A stretch of DNA of 64,000 bases from Oceanobacillus manasiensis (GTDB lineage Bacteria; Bacillota; Bacilli; Bacillales; Amphibacillaceae): positions 434,001 through 498,000 of the forward strand of contig NZ_CCDL010000003.1 in the NCBI RefSeq assembly GCF_000724085.1, written 5' to 3'. The first letter of the stretch is position 1; each line of letters begins with the position of its first letter. The position numbers were made by a program, and so were the translations under genes. Below are positions 25,524 to 34,198 of this stretch, one piece after another. Under the pieces are notes generated by a model. The model did no database searches, was not told where the DNA came from, and saw only the letters and a list, made by a program, of their open reading frames with translations.

Positions 25524-26228
25524 ATGGAAATAGAAAGAATTAATGAGAATACGGTGAAATTTTATATTTCTTATATGGACATTGAAGACCGTGGTTTTGA
25601 GAGAGAAGAAATTTGGTATAATCGTGAGCGTAGTGAGCAGCTTTTTTGGCAGATGATGGATGAGGTAAATTATAAAGAAGGTTTCAATGTGGAAGGTCCC
25701 TTATGGATACAAGTTCAAGCATTGGAAAAAGGCCTAGAGATTATCGTAACTAATGCGAATATGTCTAAAAACGGTGAAAATGTTCAGCTTTCTGAGGAAA
25801 GTGGAACTGGTAGTTTTCCAGTTAATAAAAATATTGAAAACATGCTTGAAGAAAAGTTTGGAAAAACAGAAGAATTAGGCGACAACTCAACAGAAGAAGA
25901 GGGCGATGAGGAGTTAGAAGCCGCCAATCTTTGGATCATTGTTAAATTCAAAGATTTTGAGGATGTTATACAGTTAAGTCATTACTTTGAGAACTTTGAA
26001 GGCAGTGCGGAAGAAACGCTATATCACTTTGATAATGCTTATTATTTATATCTTGAATTCTCACAAGACTTACTAGATGAGAATGCACAGGAGGATATTA
26101 TCAGTCAGGTATTTGAATTTGGTAAAGACTCTGAGCTAACGATTCATTTACTTGAAGAATATGGGAAAATTATTTTTGAAGAAAATACGTTCTCTCAAAT
26201 ACGTGAATATTTTCCAGTGATAGCATAG
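25524..26228 (+). CDS. mecA: ClpC adaptor protein MecA
   Basis: The 234-residue protein has the MecA architecture: an N-terminal substrate-binding domain starting MEIERINENTVKFYISYMDI, an acidic low-complexity linker (residues ~110-133, EELGDNSTEEEGDEELE) and a C-terminal ClpC-binding domain with IVKFKDFEDVIQLSHYF. It targets ComK and ComS to ClpCP and inhibits competence and Spx-dependent functions. The ribosome site AAGGGAGAG is 7 bases before ATG. Position after spx and before coiA matches B. subtilis. A terminator starts at its stop codon. Confidence 0.96.
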   Translation: MEIERINENTVKFYISYMDIEDRGFEREEIWYNRERSEQLFWQMMDEVNYKEGFNVEGPLWIQVQALEKGLEIIVTNANMSKNGENVQLSEESGTGSFPVNKNIENMLEEKFGKTEELGDNSTEEEGDEELEAANLWIIVKFKDFEDVIQLSHYFENFEGSAEETLYHFDNAYYLYLEFSQDLLDENAQEDIISQVFEFGKDSELTIHLLEEYGKIIFEENTFSQIREYFPVIA

Positions 26229-26253
26229 ACACTCTTAAACGGAGTGTCTTTTT
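26228..26253 (+). terminator. Terminator of mecA
   Basis: Stem GACACTC / GAGTGTC followed by five T, beginning at the last base of the stop codon. Confidence 0.85.
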
Positions 26254-26374
26254 GTTTACGTAAAAAACTCCTTCCATATTCCTCTTCCTTACTAATGTTG
26301 TTAAAATAATTTCTTAAATGGGAGGAATTGTTGATGCATTGTCGAATAGAGGTGGAGAGGAGGTGATTAATCGA

Positions 26375-27538
26375 ATGCTTCAGGCTAAAACAAGTGAAGG
26401 AGAGTTTATTACACTTGCCAACATGATGCCTGCTGAAATTAAAAAACTTAAAATGGGTAAAGAAACTTTTACTTGTCCAGTTTGTGGCGGTAAGGTGATA
26501 ATGAAAGCAGGTACGAAAGTGATACCGCATTTTGCCCATCACCACGTTTCTTCCTGTGCAGCCTCTGAAGGTGGTGAAGGTGTCTATCATGAAAAAGGGA
26601 AGCTTCTATTGTATGAATGGTTACTCTCGCAGCAACTAAGTGTGAGTTTAGAAGCCTATCTACCAGAAATTCAGCAGCGCCCAGATATTTTATTAATGAT
26701 TGGCAGTAAAACAATCGCTATTGAATACCAGTGTGCTCGAATTTCGCCAAGTATAATATATGAGCGAAATAAAGGGTATGAAAAAGCAGGAATTACTCCG
26801 ATCTGGATTATGGGAGAGCAGCTCTTGAAAAGAAAGTCGAGTCAACTTTTTAAAATGGATTCTTTTTTACAGTTATTTATTCACCAATTTTCTTCTGGGT
26901 TTCCCCCAATAATTTACTTCTTTTGTCCACACACCCACCAATTTTTAAAGATAATGGACCTCTATAGTATAGGTAACGGCTTTGTTCATGGCTTGCTGCA
27001 AATTCGCAAGCTTCAAGACATTGATTTCTTAGAGTGTTTTCGGTTTGGCTACCTACAGACAAGCGATTTATGGAAGTTATGGCGAAAAGAAAAATTGCGT
27101 TTTAGATTAAAACCGATTAGGCAGTTCGGTTCTGATCACAGATGGAATAAATGGCTCTATGAAAAAGGTTTACACAGAGATCGTCTTCCCTCTATCATAC
27201 ACATGCCAATATCATCACAGCACTTTTTAAAACAACCACTTTGGCAGTGGCAAGGTAAGCTTGTAATAGAGGCACTGGCACCTTTTCCAATAGGCGGAAC
27301 CCTTTCTCTTACCAGGATAACTTCATTGCTACGTTCCCCCCATCCTCAAATTAACTTTCCTCTCATTAAGCATTTCAATAACCCCTTTGAAGAATATATG
27401 CTGCTCCTTTGTCGGCTCGGTTATTTTCAAGAAATCTATCCAAAACAATATCAAAAAATTAGTCCTATATCCTTTTATTCCTCATTAGAAGAAGCTATCA
27501 AGGCCGATAATGAATTAGTTTTACAGTTCATAAGATAA
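26375..27538 (+). CDS. coiA: Competence protein CoiA-like nuclease
   Basis: The 387-residue protein has a zinc-finger-like N-terminus (TCPVCGGKVIMKAGTKVIPHFAH), then the CoiA nuclease core with RPDILL and IAIEYQCARIS (Asp, Glu and Gln of a PD-(D/E)xK-like site), and a long C-terminal helical region. CoiA is required for transformation in naturally competent Firmicutes and acts on incoming DNA or recombination intermediates. I chose the ATG that follows GAGGAGGTGAT; an upstream in-frame start overlaps the mecA terminator region. The order mecA-coiA-pepF matches B. subtilis mecA-yjbF-pepF. Confidence 0.9.
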   Translation: MLQAKTSEGEFITLANMMPAEIKKLKMGKETFTCPVCGGKVIMKAGTKVIPHFAHHHVSSCAASEGGEGVYHEKGKLLLYEWLLSQQLSVSLEAYLPEIQQRPDILLMIGSKTIAIEYQCARISPSIIYERNKGYEKAGITPIWIMGEQLLKRKSSQLFKMDSFLQLFIHQFSSGFPPIIYFFCPHTHQFLKIMDLYSIGNGFVHGLLQIRKLQDIDFLECFRFGYLQTSDLWKLWRKEKLRFRLKPIRQFGSDHRWNKWLYEKGLHRDRLPSIIHMPISSQHFLKQPLWQWQGKLVIEALAPFPIGGTLSLTRITSLLRSPHPQINFPLIKHFNNPFEEYMLLLCRLGYFQEIYPKQYQKISPISFYSSLEEAIKADNELVLQFIR

Positions 27539-27682
27539 ATTTGGTAAAATAATTTCGAGACACTAAGCAAAATACGAGCATTTTTCCGTTTCAATTCGAT
27601 ATACTAAACATAGTGGGGTTATAATAGGAAGCTCCTCTATTTAGTTGTATAACTAGTTAGAGAGATAAAAGGAGGAATATTA

Positions 27683-29497
27683 GTGGCAAAATCGACAAAA
27701 GAATTACCTAAACGTAATGAAGTCCCAGTGAACTTAACATGGAAACTCGAAGATATTTTCGAAACAGATCAGGCATGGGATGAAGAGTTAGCAAAACTAC
27801 AAAAGGATATTCCACAAATAGCAGAATACCAAGGTAAATTATCTGATTCTGCTGACAGTTTGTATAACATGTTACAGTTACAGGATAAATTATCTCAACG
27901 TCTTGGTAAACTTTATACATATGCGCATATGCGTTATGACGAAGACACTACCAATTCGTGGTATCAAGGATTAAATGCAAAAGCGGAAAATGTATTAACG
28001 CAAGCATCAAGTGAGATGAGTTTCATCGTACCAGAAATATTAGCTATGGAAGAAGGGAAGATTGAAACTTTCTTAGAAGAGAATCAAAATTTGCAAGCCT
28101 ATAAGAAAACACTTGATGAAATTACAAGACAACGCCCTCATGTCTTAAGTCAAAAGGAAGAAGCATTGCTTGCTGAAGCCTCAGAACCAATGTCAAATGC
28201 TTCCCAAACCTTTGGCATGCTTAACAATGCAGATTTAACATTCCCTTTAATCAAGAATGAAGCAGGCGAAGAAGTGGAACTAACTCATGGTCGCTATATA
28301 AGTTTCCTTGAATCGAAGGATCGCCGTGTTCGAGAAGAAGCTTTTAAAGCCATGTATGGGAAATACGGAGAGTTTAAAAACACTTTTGCTTCCACATTAA
28401 GTGGTAATGTTAAAAAGGATAACTTTTATGCGAAAGTTCGTAATTATAAATCCGCACGGGAAGCAGCCTTGGACAATAATAATATTCCTGAACAGGTATA
28501 TGATAACCTTGTGGAAGCTGTAAACGAGAAACTACCTTTATTACATCGCTATGCTGCACTTCGTAAAAAGGTAATGAAGCTAGATGAACTTCACATGTAC
28601 GACCTGTTCACACCTCTTGTACAAGACGTCGATATGGAGTTTCCGTATGGAAAAGCGCAAAAAGTCGTGTTAGAGGGATTAGAGCCACTTGGCGAAGAAT
28701 ATCTAAATATTGTTAAAGAAGGCTATGAAAACCGCTGGATTGACGTGGAAGAAAATAAAGGGAAGCGCAGTGGAGCATACTCTTCAGGAGCTTATGGTAC
28801 CAATCCATACATTCTGTTGAATTGGCAGGATAATGTGAACAATATGTTTACACTTGCACATGAGCTTGGTCACTCCGTGCATAGTTACCATACAAGAAAG
28901 AATCAACCTTATCGTTATGGAAACTATTCAATCTTTGTTGCAGAAGTAGCTTCAACTTGTAATGAAGCACTACTTAATGACTATCTATTAAAAACAACGG
29001 AGGACGAAAAGGAAAAGCTTTATCTGTTAAATCATTTTCTAGAAGGCTTCCGTGGTACTGTTTTCCGTCAAACGATGTTTGCAGAATTTGAACATGATAT
29101 TCATGAACGGATGCAAAATGGAGAAGCATTAACAGCTGAAAGGTTAACAGAGCTTTATTATGATCTTAACAAGAAATACTTTGGAGATGGAGTCGTCTCG
29201 GATGAAGAGATAGGGCTTGAATGGGCACGTATCCCGCATTTCTATTACAATTATTATGTATATCAATACGCGACAGGCTATTCTGCTGCTACTGCACTTG
29301 CTAACAAAATTTTAGAAAAAGAAGAAGGAGCAGTAGATCGTTACCTTAACTTCTTAAAAGCGGGGAGCAGTGATTATCCTATCGAAGTCTTAAAACAAGC
29401 GGGAGTGGATATGACATCCAAACAGCCAATTTTAGACGCACTTGATGTATTTGAAGAGAAGCTGAATGAAATGGAACAACTCCTTTCACAGCAATAG
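27683..29497 (+). CDS. pepF: Oligoendopeptidase F
   Basis: The 604-residue M3B metallopeptidase degrades short peptides in the cytoplasm. The zinc motif HELGHSVHS (HExxH) is near residue 395, and the third ligand Glu is in FVAEVASTCNE about 28 residues later. The N-terminal half is helical, with FGMLNNADLTFP typical of PepF. Start is GTG, 6 bases after AGGAGG. Length is usual. pepF between coiA and the RoxS/SpxH locus is conserved in Bacillus and Staphylococcus. The terminator about 115 bp downstream was later abutted by repeat R3. Confidence 0.96.
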   Translation: MAKSTKELPKRNEVPVNLTWKLEDIFETDQAWDEELAKLQKDIPQIAEYQGKLSDSADSLYNMLQLQDKLSQRLGKLYTYAHMRYDEDTTNSWYQGLNAKAENVLTQASSEMSFIVPEILAMEEGKIETFLEENQNLQAYKKTLDEITRQRPHVLSQKEEALLAEASEPMSNASQTFGMLNNADLTFPLIKNEAGEEVELTHGRYISFLESKDRRVREEAFKAMYGKYGEFKNTFASTLSGNVKKDNFYAKVRNYKSAREAALDNNNIPEQVYDNLVEAVNEKLPLLHRYAALRKKVMKLDELHMYDLFTPLVQDVDMEFPYGKAQKVVLEGLEPLGEEYLNIVKEGYENRWIDVEENKGKRSGAYSSGAYGTNPYILLNWQDNVNNMFTLAHELGHSVHSYHTRKNQPYRYGNYSIFVAEVASTCNEALLNDYLLKTTEDEKEKLYLLNHFLEGFRGTVFRQTMFAEFEHDIHERMQNGEALTAERLTELYYDLNKKYFGDGVVSDEEIGLEWARIPHFYYNYYVYQYATGYSAATALANKILEKEEGAVDRYLNFLKAGSSDYPIEVLKQAGVDMTSKQPILDALDVFEEKLNEMEQLLSQQ

Positions 29498-29610
29498 AAA
29501 AGAATGAGAGCAGTTGGTCTGGAAAGCTAAACTGAGAACGTCCCGCCTAGGATCAACTTCAATATGTTGGATCCACTAGGATCGGATAGTTGTTATTCTA
29601 ATTACACAAC

Positions 29611-29643
29611 AAAACCGGATGGTCATAACCATCCGGTTTTTTA
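29611..29643 (+). terminator. Terminator downstream of pepF
   Basis: Perfect stem AAAACCGGATGGT / ACCATCCGGTTTT with a 4-base loop and T run. Element R3 begins within or directly after the T run. A second, smaller hairpin GGATCAAC / GTTGGATCC is at ~29553-29577. Confidence 0.88.
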
Positions 29644-29644
29644 T

Positions 29645-29792
29645 ACCGAAGTAACCGTCCGTAAGTCTCACACTTCAAAACATGAAGAGAAACAGTAGTT
29701 TTGAGTGGGAGTAACCGGACGCTAACATGCCGATTTGTTCAACTAACGATCAATGGGGGAGATTAAAAACCCCCACTGATGGAAGGCTTCAC
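29645..29792 (+). repeat. Short interspersed element, copy R3 (complete)
   Basis: The 148-bp element is flanked by TTTAT at 29640-29644 and 29793-29797. It carries the same left stem-loop and right hairpin (CAATGGGGG ... CCCCCACTG) as R2. The left flank is the T run of the pepF terminator. The right flank contains the stop codon of the small membrane gene on the other strand. Confidence 0.75.
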
Positions 29793-29793
29793 T

Positions 29794-29970
29794 TTATCTC
29801 ATTCCACGATAAACATTCTTGTGAGTAAACGAATGTACTGTTAAGTAGATACAAACAAATAGGATGGGCAAAGTAAGGTAAAGGGGGATTACGTTCATTA
29901 AACCAAGAATATTTAATATGAATGCGAACAGTGTTAGAATAAGGAAAAAAAGGGGAAATATGCCTTGCAC
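29794..29970 (-). CDS. Small two-helix membrane protein (position of yizD)
   Basis: The 58-residue protein starts at GTG, 7 bases after AGGAGG. It consists of two hydrophobic helices (FPLFFLILTLFAFILNIL and YLTLPILFVCIYLTVHSF) and a short basic tail. In B. subtilis a similar small gene, yizD, sits between pepF and yjbH next to RoxS, so this is likely its counterpart by position; sequence identity cannot be judged here. Its stop codon lies in the right TTTAT flank of repeat R3. Role unknown. Confidence 0.7.
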   Translation of the reverse strand: MQGIFPLFFLILTLFAFILNILGLMNVIPLYLTLPILFVCIYLTVHSFTHKNVYRGMR

Positions 29971-30077
29971 AACAGATCCTCCTATCACACTTTTATTTTA
30001 GTTGCATATAATAATGCTTATGTTTTTGAACCGTAGTTTAGAAGTGTGACACTTCTGTGAAAATGTGAACATACTTA

Positions 30078-30106
30078 TTGAAACCTTAAAAAAATCTTGT
30101 TATAGT
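30078..30106 (+). promoter_or_regulatory. Promoter of the RoxS/RsaE small RNA
   Basis: TTGAAA, 17 bp, TATAGT. Immediately upstream are two direct TGTGAA half sites at 30056-30061 and 30064-30069. They resemble ResD/SrrA-type binding half sites, which would fit the known activation of roxS by ResD; the match is loose. Confidence 0.72.
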
Positions 30107-30112
30107 TAATGT

Positions 30113-30237
30113 GTAAGATGAGAACAAACAAAACCCCTTTGTTTGAATCATGAAACTTTCTCCCATCCCCCTTTGTTTATTTATACAAAGAGAGAACATA
30201 GAGGATATACGCTGCCCCGTATATCCTCTATATTTAT
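30113..30237 (+). ncRNA. roxS: RoxS/RsaE small regulatory RNA
   Basis: The transcript contains the two conserved C-rich single-stranded motifs of RsaE/RoxS: ACCCCTTTGTTTG (30133-30145) in the first hairpin and TTTCTCCCATCCCCCTTTGT (30158-30177). A perfect 12-bp hairpin TAGAGGATATAC / GTATATCCTCTA at 30199-30230 would form the 3' end. The locus between pepF and spxH is where the RNA lies in Staphylococcus aureus and B. subtilis. RoxS base-pairs through its C-rich motifs with ribosome sites of mRNAs for central metabolism and redox enzymes. End points are estimated from promoter and hairpin. Confidence 0.93.
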
Positions 30238-30283
30238 AAAATGGCCCATTTCTTGATTCTTGCACTTTAATTATCTAAGGATA

Positions 30284-30310
30284 CAAAAAAATAAGCCTTT
30301 AAAAGGCTTA
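30284..30310 (-). terminator. Terminator of spxH
   Basis: Stem TAAGCC / GGCTTA (extendable) with a minus-strand T run, directly after the spxH stop codon. Confidence 0.82.
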
Positions 30311-30314
30311 AGTC

Positions 30315-31211
30315 TTATCTATCTCCAATATATTTCCAAAAGTAACCATATTTAACCGGAATTCTTTCTACAATTTGCTTTAATTGTAACTTCTTCATTT
30401 CTTTCTCTGTTTGTGCTAAGCTCCAATCATAAACGACAGAAATTTCTTTGTTTCCCACAATATTATAATGTGCGAGAAAGTCTTCTAGTGGTGGTTTCTC
30501 AGAAGGAATTGGGTGAATTCTTAGAATCTCTTGCAATATGCGTACATAAATCTCATACGGATATAATCCAGATACTTTTATACCTTGTTCTTCTACCATT
30601 TGGTTAAAGAAAACAATTGTTGGAATGTAATCGACTTCCATTTCCTGAGTAAGTTTAAGATCACATTGAAATGCCTTTTTGGCAGAAGTCGAGTATAAGT
30701 CATTTTGGAATTCCACAGTATCTAAATTTGCCCTTTCTGCACATTTCATCAAAACTGATTCATCCGATATATTTTGCTTATTCAAAAATGCCTCTTCTTG
30801 CATGATACGAAGGAATTGTCTTCCGGCTTTTTTTCCTTGCAATTCAGCTGCTTTAATGGCAATGGAAGCCACCCAGGGTGAAGTAATCGGATTATCTATC
30901 CATAAATCACCGTCACAGCTCATTCCAGTCCGTTTTGCAGTCTTTTCCCATATATCTTTAAGTCGTCTCGGTTTATCAAATTGATCTCTATTTAAAGAAT
31001 TGATATGGCCACTTACAATAGGACGAACTGTGAAAAAACGACCATATTCAATAGAAAGTTTTTTAATATAGGGCTCCAGTGCCCAACATTCTGGACACAG
31101 AGGGTCAACGAAAATATACATCTCTATAGGTTTTTGCAGAACATCAAAAAAGCTGTAATTTCCCGATGTGTTGGCATGTGTTGAGCTTAGCTCTGTTTGA
31201 TTCCAGCTCAC
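30315..31211 (-). CDS. spxH: ClpXP adaptor protein SpxH (YjbH)
   Basis: The 298-residue protein has a DsbA-like thioredoxin fold starting near residue 27 with [18 protein letters not shown] (CxxC motif typical of YjbH) and the cis-Pro region [10 protein letters not shown] near residue 195. It delivers Spx to ClpXP for degradation and is itself inactivated by oxidative and heat stress. Start is GTG, 7 bases after AAGGAG. The upstream gene yjbI (truncated globin) is 17 bp away on the same strand, so they are one operon. Order yjbI-spxH on the minus strand facing RoxS matches B. subtilis. Confidence 0.93.
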   Translation of the reverse strand: MSWNQTELSSTHANTSGNYSFFDVLQKPIEMYIFVDPLCPECWALEPYIKKLSIEYGRFFTVRPIVSGHINSLNRDQFDKPRRLKDIWEKTAKRTGMSCDGDLWIDNPITSPWVASIAIKAAELQGKKAGRQFLRIMQEEAFLNKQNISDESVLMKCAERANLDTVEFQNDLYSTSAKKAFQCDLKLTQEMEVDYIPTIVFFNQMVEEQGIKVSGLYPYEIYVRILQEILRIHPIPSEKPPLEDFLAHYNIVGNKEISVVYDWSLAQTEKEMKKLQLKQIVERIPVKYGYFWKYIGDR

Positions 31212-31228
31212 ATCGATTCTCCTTTCTG

Positions 31229-31612
31229 TTATTCTGGTGTGTTCATCATATGGTTTGCAGTCATTGTTAATTTTTCATAAATTGCTGTACGATAGGGCTC
31301 CTCTATTTCTGCTTCTACTATTGCTTCAGCCATGCATTTCAACCAAGCATCTCGTCTTGTTGGTGTGATTTTAAAGGGTAAGTGCCTTCTTCTTAGCATA
31401 GGGTGCCCACGTTCTTCCAAATATAATGAAGGTCCACCAAAAAACTGGGTTAGAAATAGCGTCTGTTTTCTTGCTGTTTCGGTTAGATCTTCTGGGAATA
31501 TAGGAATAAGTTCCGTGTTTAGAGCTACCCGTTTATAAAAAGCATTGACGAGTCGTTCAACCGTTTCATAACCACCGATTGCCTCATATATTGTTCCAAA
31601 CTCTCTCATCAT
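31229..31612 (-). CDS. yjbI: Truncated hemoglobin YjbI (group II)
   Basis: The 127-residue group II truncated globin starts with the [20 protein letters not shown] helix. The proximal His is in RRRHLPFKI, and the conserved Trp is in DAWLKCM. It binds haem and O2, and in bacilli and staphylococci is linked to oxidative/nitrosative stress and to the SpxH thiol-control system encoded next to it. The ribosome site GAGGGG is 6 bases before ATG. First gene of yjbI-spxH. Length is normal for the family. Confidence 0.94.
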   Translation of the reverse strand: MMREFGTIYEAIGGYETVERLVNAFYKRVALNTELIPIFPEDLTETARKQTLFLTQFFGGPSLYLEERGHPMLRRRHLPFKITPTRRDAWLKCMAEAIVEAEIEEPYRTAIYEKLTMTANHMMNTPE

Positions 31613-31744
31613 AAATTCCCCTCGTTATTATAAAAGCTCTTTAACCATCCCAGTAAAGATGTATTTGCTTTTGAATTAAGTTTGTATATATTGTAGCAAC
31701 GTAAGGTATTGTGAGCAAATGATCTGATTGTAACGTAGCTTTAT

Positions 31745-31851
31745 ATCTTTACCGGCTGTAAGCCCCTACTTCAAGGGTCCACTGAAGGATTAGTAAAGTG
31801 GGAGCCAATAGCAACCAGAGGTCTGATTCTGTCCACCGATTGAAGTTTCAC
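31745..31851 (+). repeat. Related interspersed element R4
   Basis: The 107-bp sequence is preceded by TTTAT (31740-31744) and ends CGATTGAAGTTTCAC like R1. The interior differs: GGCTGTAAGCCCCTACTTCAAG and GATTAGTAAAGTGGGAGCC, which pair as CCCCTACTT / AAGTGGGAG. The interior is shared in diverged form with R5. Such GTAAGCCCCTACTTC...TAGTAAAGTGGGG structures recall the 3' ends (omega RNA region) of IS200/IS605-type tnpB elements; this is inference from memory. Confidence 0.55.
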
Positions 31852-31860
31852 TTTTCGCTA

Positions 31861-32436
31861 CTAATCCTTGCTCAATGATTGAAAAAATCGCTGGATTTTA
31901 TTAGGCGTTTTTCGCTCTGGGATTGCAAACTCTTTTAAAAGTGACTGAAAAACAGATTCGCCAACTTCTTCTGTTGGTGCTTCAAGCTCTAATTCATAGT
32001 CCACCTGACCATTGTACGTACTATAATCAAGAACAAGTAAAACATTTTTATAGCGAATTTCTCTTCTTATGGTTGTTAACGCACCGTAGTAGCTTAACTC
32101 GGATACGGAAATATTCCATTTATCAAGTTGATGTTGTGTATGTTGTTTTGCCATCGGTTTTCCACTCAACCACTGATCCACTTCGACCTCAGACAGTGTG
32201 TCGTGGGTTTCTAATAGACCCGTTTCGTTTGGTTCTTTTAAAGTAAGCTGATAATTCCCTTGTTTTTCTCTAATTCTTAGTGCTGCTCCGTGGGATTTCA
32301 AGCTAAATTCTTTCGTTTCAAAATAGTAATTTGTTTGTGTTTTACCTTCTATTGAAAAAGGAAGCGTAGTTAGTAGTAACTCAAACTCCTTTTTTGTTAG
32401 TATATTTTTATATTCAATTTCAATTTCTTGTGCCAC
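31861..32436 (-). CDS. yjbK: CYTH-domain protein YjbK
   Basis: The 191-residue protein is a single CYTH (triphosphate tunnel metalloenzyme) domain. It starts QEIEIEYKNIL with the hallmark ExExK motif and continues with alternating charged strands (RIREKQGNYQLTLKEP, TTIRREIRY, LDYSTYNGQVDYELELE). Family members bind triphosphates and divalent metal. B. subtilis YjbK lies in the same stress locus near relQ. Start is GTG with ATGGAGAG upstream; an overlapping ATG is out of frame. It is divergent from relQ. Repeat R4 is directly downstream. Confidence 0.92.
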   Translation of the reverse strand: MAQEIEIEYKNILTKKEFELLLTTLPFSIEGKTQTNYYFETKEFSLKSHGAALRIREKQGNYQLTLKEPNETGLLETHDTLSEVEVDQWLSGKPMAKQHTQHQLDKWNISVSELSYYGALTTIRREIRYKNVLLVLDYSTYNGQVDYELELEAPTEEVGESVFQSLLKEFAIPERKTPNKIQRFFQSLSKD

Positions 32437-32619
32437 ATTATTCTCTCCATTTTTTAAATTGGTTAGTATTGATTATGGCTAATGTGAAGCAAATATGCAA
32501 AGATTAGCCATTGCATTAGATTATGTTACAATAAGATGGGAATTATATCCTAACGACTCGTGCTTAGAGCCGAAAGGCTTTTAGACGTCGTTTTAGAAGA
32601 AAATCAGGTGGTGGTAAAT

Positions 32620-33228
32620 GTGAACTGGGGAGCGTTACTTGCACCTTATGCACAGGTAGTAGAGGAATTAAAAGTAAAGCTAAAAGGAATAAGGAAACAA
32701 TTTGAATATGAATCTAGGCATTCACCTATAGAATTTATCACAGGTAGAGTAAAGCCTGTTGCGAGCATTTTGGAAAAATCGGAAAAAAGACAGATTAACA
32801 TGACAGATATTGAACAAAAAATACAGGATATTGCAGGAGTTCGGGTTGTATGTCAGTTTGTTGATGATATTTATACCATTGTAGATATGATACGTAGTCG
32901 CAATGATTTTTCTATAATGGAAGAAAAAGATTATGTCTCAGAGAAAAAAGATAGTGGGTATAGATCCTATCATCTAATTATTGAATACCCTGTGGAAACA
33001 ATTGATGGTAGGAAAATACTATTAGCAGAAATTCAAATAAGAACGTTAGCTATGAATTTCTGGGCAACAAATGAACATTCTTTAAATTATAAGTATAAAG
33101 GAAGAATACCAACAGATGTTAAAGAACGCCTACAAAGAGCTGCTGAGGCGGCATTTAAGTTAGATGAAGAAATGTCTAAAATTAAAAATGAAGTACAAGA
33201 AGCCCAGCGCATGTTTCACAGCAAATAA
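32620..33228 (+). CDS. relQ: Small alarmone synthetase RelQ (YjbM)
   Basis: The 202-residue single-domain (p)ppGpp synthetase transfers pyrophosphate from ATP to GDP or GTP. Synthetase motifs: RVKPVASILEK, QDIAGVRVVCQFVDDIY, DSGYRSYHLI (Tyr stacks on the nucleotide) and AEIQIRTLAMNFWATNEHSLNYKY (catalytic Glu). I use the GTG that follows AGGTGGTG by 6 bases: the resulting start VNWGALLAPYAQVVEEL aligns with the B. subtilis RelQ start, whereas the upstream extension is not conserved. nadK starts 30 bp later, so relQ-nadK-yjbO form an operon as in B. subtilis. Confidence 0.95.
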   Translation: MNWGALLAPYAQVVEELKVKLKGIRKQFEYESRHSPIEFITGRVKPVASILEKSEKRQINMTDIEQKIQDIAGVRVVCQFVDDIYTIVDMIRSRNDFSIMEEKDYVSEKKDSGYRSYHLIIEYPVETIDGRKILLAEIQIRTLAMNFWATNEHSLNYKYKGRIPTDVKERLQRAAEAAFKLDEEMSKIKNEVQEAQRMFHSK

Positions 33229-33258
33229 TAGAACTTATTACTAAGGAGGACTGGATCC

Positions 33259-34062
33259 ATGAAATTTGTTATCGTATCGAAGGGTGATGACCGTTCTAAT
33301 AAACTTAAGGCAACAATGAAACAGTACTTAACAGACTTTGATTTAGATTATGATGAAGAAGAACCTGAATTGGTTATCTCAGTAGGAGGAGATGGCACGT
33401 TTCTTGAAGCATTTCATCGTTACATTTACAGATTGAGTCAGACAGCATTTATTGGGATACATACTGGCCATTTAGGTTTTTATGCGGACTGGGTCCCAGA
33501 AGAAGTAGAGAAATTAATTATTGAAATTGCTAAAACACCGTTTCAAATTGTGGAATACCCATTACTAGAGGTTACGATAAGCTCTAAAACAGGTGAAAGC
33601 AAAGATCGTTTTCTTGCATTGAATGAGGCGACAATTAAGACAGCTGATGGATCCGTTGTATTTGATGTGGAGATAAAGGGTGAACGCTTTGAAACATTCC
33701 GTGGAGACGGGCTTTGTATTTCAACCCCATCTGGAAGCACTGCTTACAATAAAGCGCTCGGGGGAGCAATAATCCATCCATCAATTGATGCGATTCAACT
33801 AACAGAAATGGCATCAATCAACAATCGGGTGTTCCGTACCATTGGATCACCATTAATTTTGCCAAAGCATCATCCATGCCTATTAAGACCAACTGTTGAT
33901 CGTAGCTTTTTAATTGCGATTGATCATTTTACGACAAACTATACAAATGTGGAGTCTATACAATGTCGCGTAGCGGATGAACGTATTCGTTTTGCTAGAT
34001 TTCGCCAATTTCCATTCTGGAACAGGGTGCGGGATTCCTTTGTCGCGGAAGAAAATAGCTAA
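33259..34062 (+). CDS. nadK: NAD kinase
   Basis: The 267-residue enzyme phosphorylates NAD to NADP, the only route to NADP(H). The family motif [11 protein letters not shown] is near residue 46 with the catalytic Asp. The second signature [15 protein letters not shown] is near residue 155, with NEATIK preceding it. Length matches B. subtilis NadF (266). The ribosome site AAGGAGG is 9 bases before ATG. It stands between relQ and the pseudouridine synthase gene, the conserved yjbM-yjbN-yjbO order. Confidence 0.97.
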   Translation: MKFVIVSKGDDRSNKLKATMKQYLTDFDLDYDEEEPELVISVGGDGTFLEAFHRYIYRLSQTAFIGIHTGHLGFYADWVPEEVEKLIIEIAKTPFQIVEYPLLEVTISSKTGESKDRFLALNEATIKTADGSVVFDVEIKGERFETFRGDGLCISTPSGSTAYNKALGGAIIHPSIDAIQLTEMASINNRVFRTIGSPLILPKHHPCLLRPTVDRSFLIAIDHFTTNYTNVESIQCRVADERIRFARFRQFPFWNRVRDSFVAEENS

Positions 34063-34198
34063 AAGGTAAATATGGTAGTAGAGGGATAAGTGTTCGAAAT
34101 ATAAAAGTGAAAATGCTCTTTAAAAATAGATGGAAGTATTATGAAAAATAAGGGAAAGTTGAAAAAGAAGAATTTTTGGTGTGAAGGAGAAACAATAA

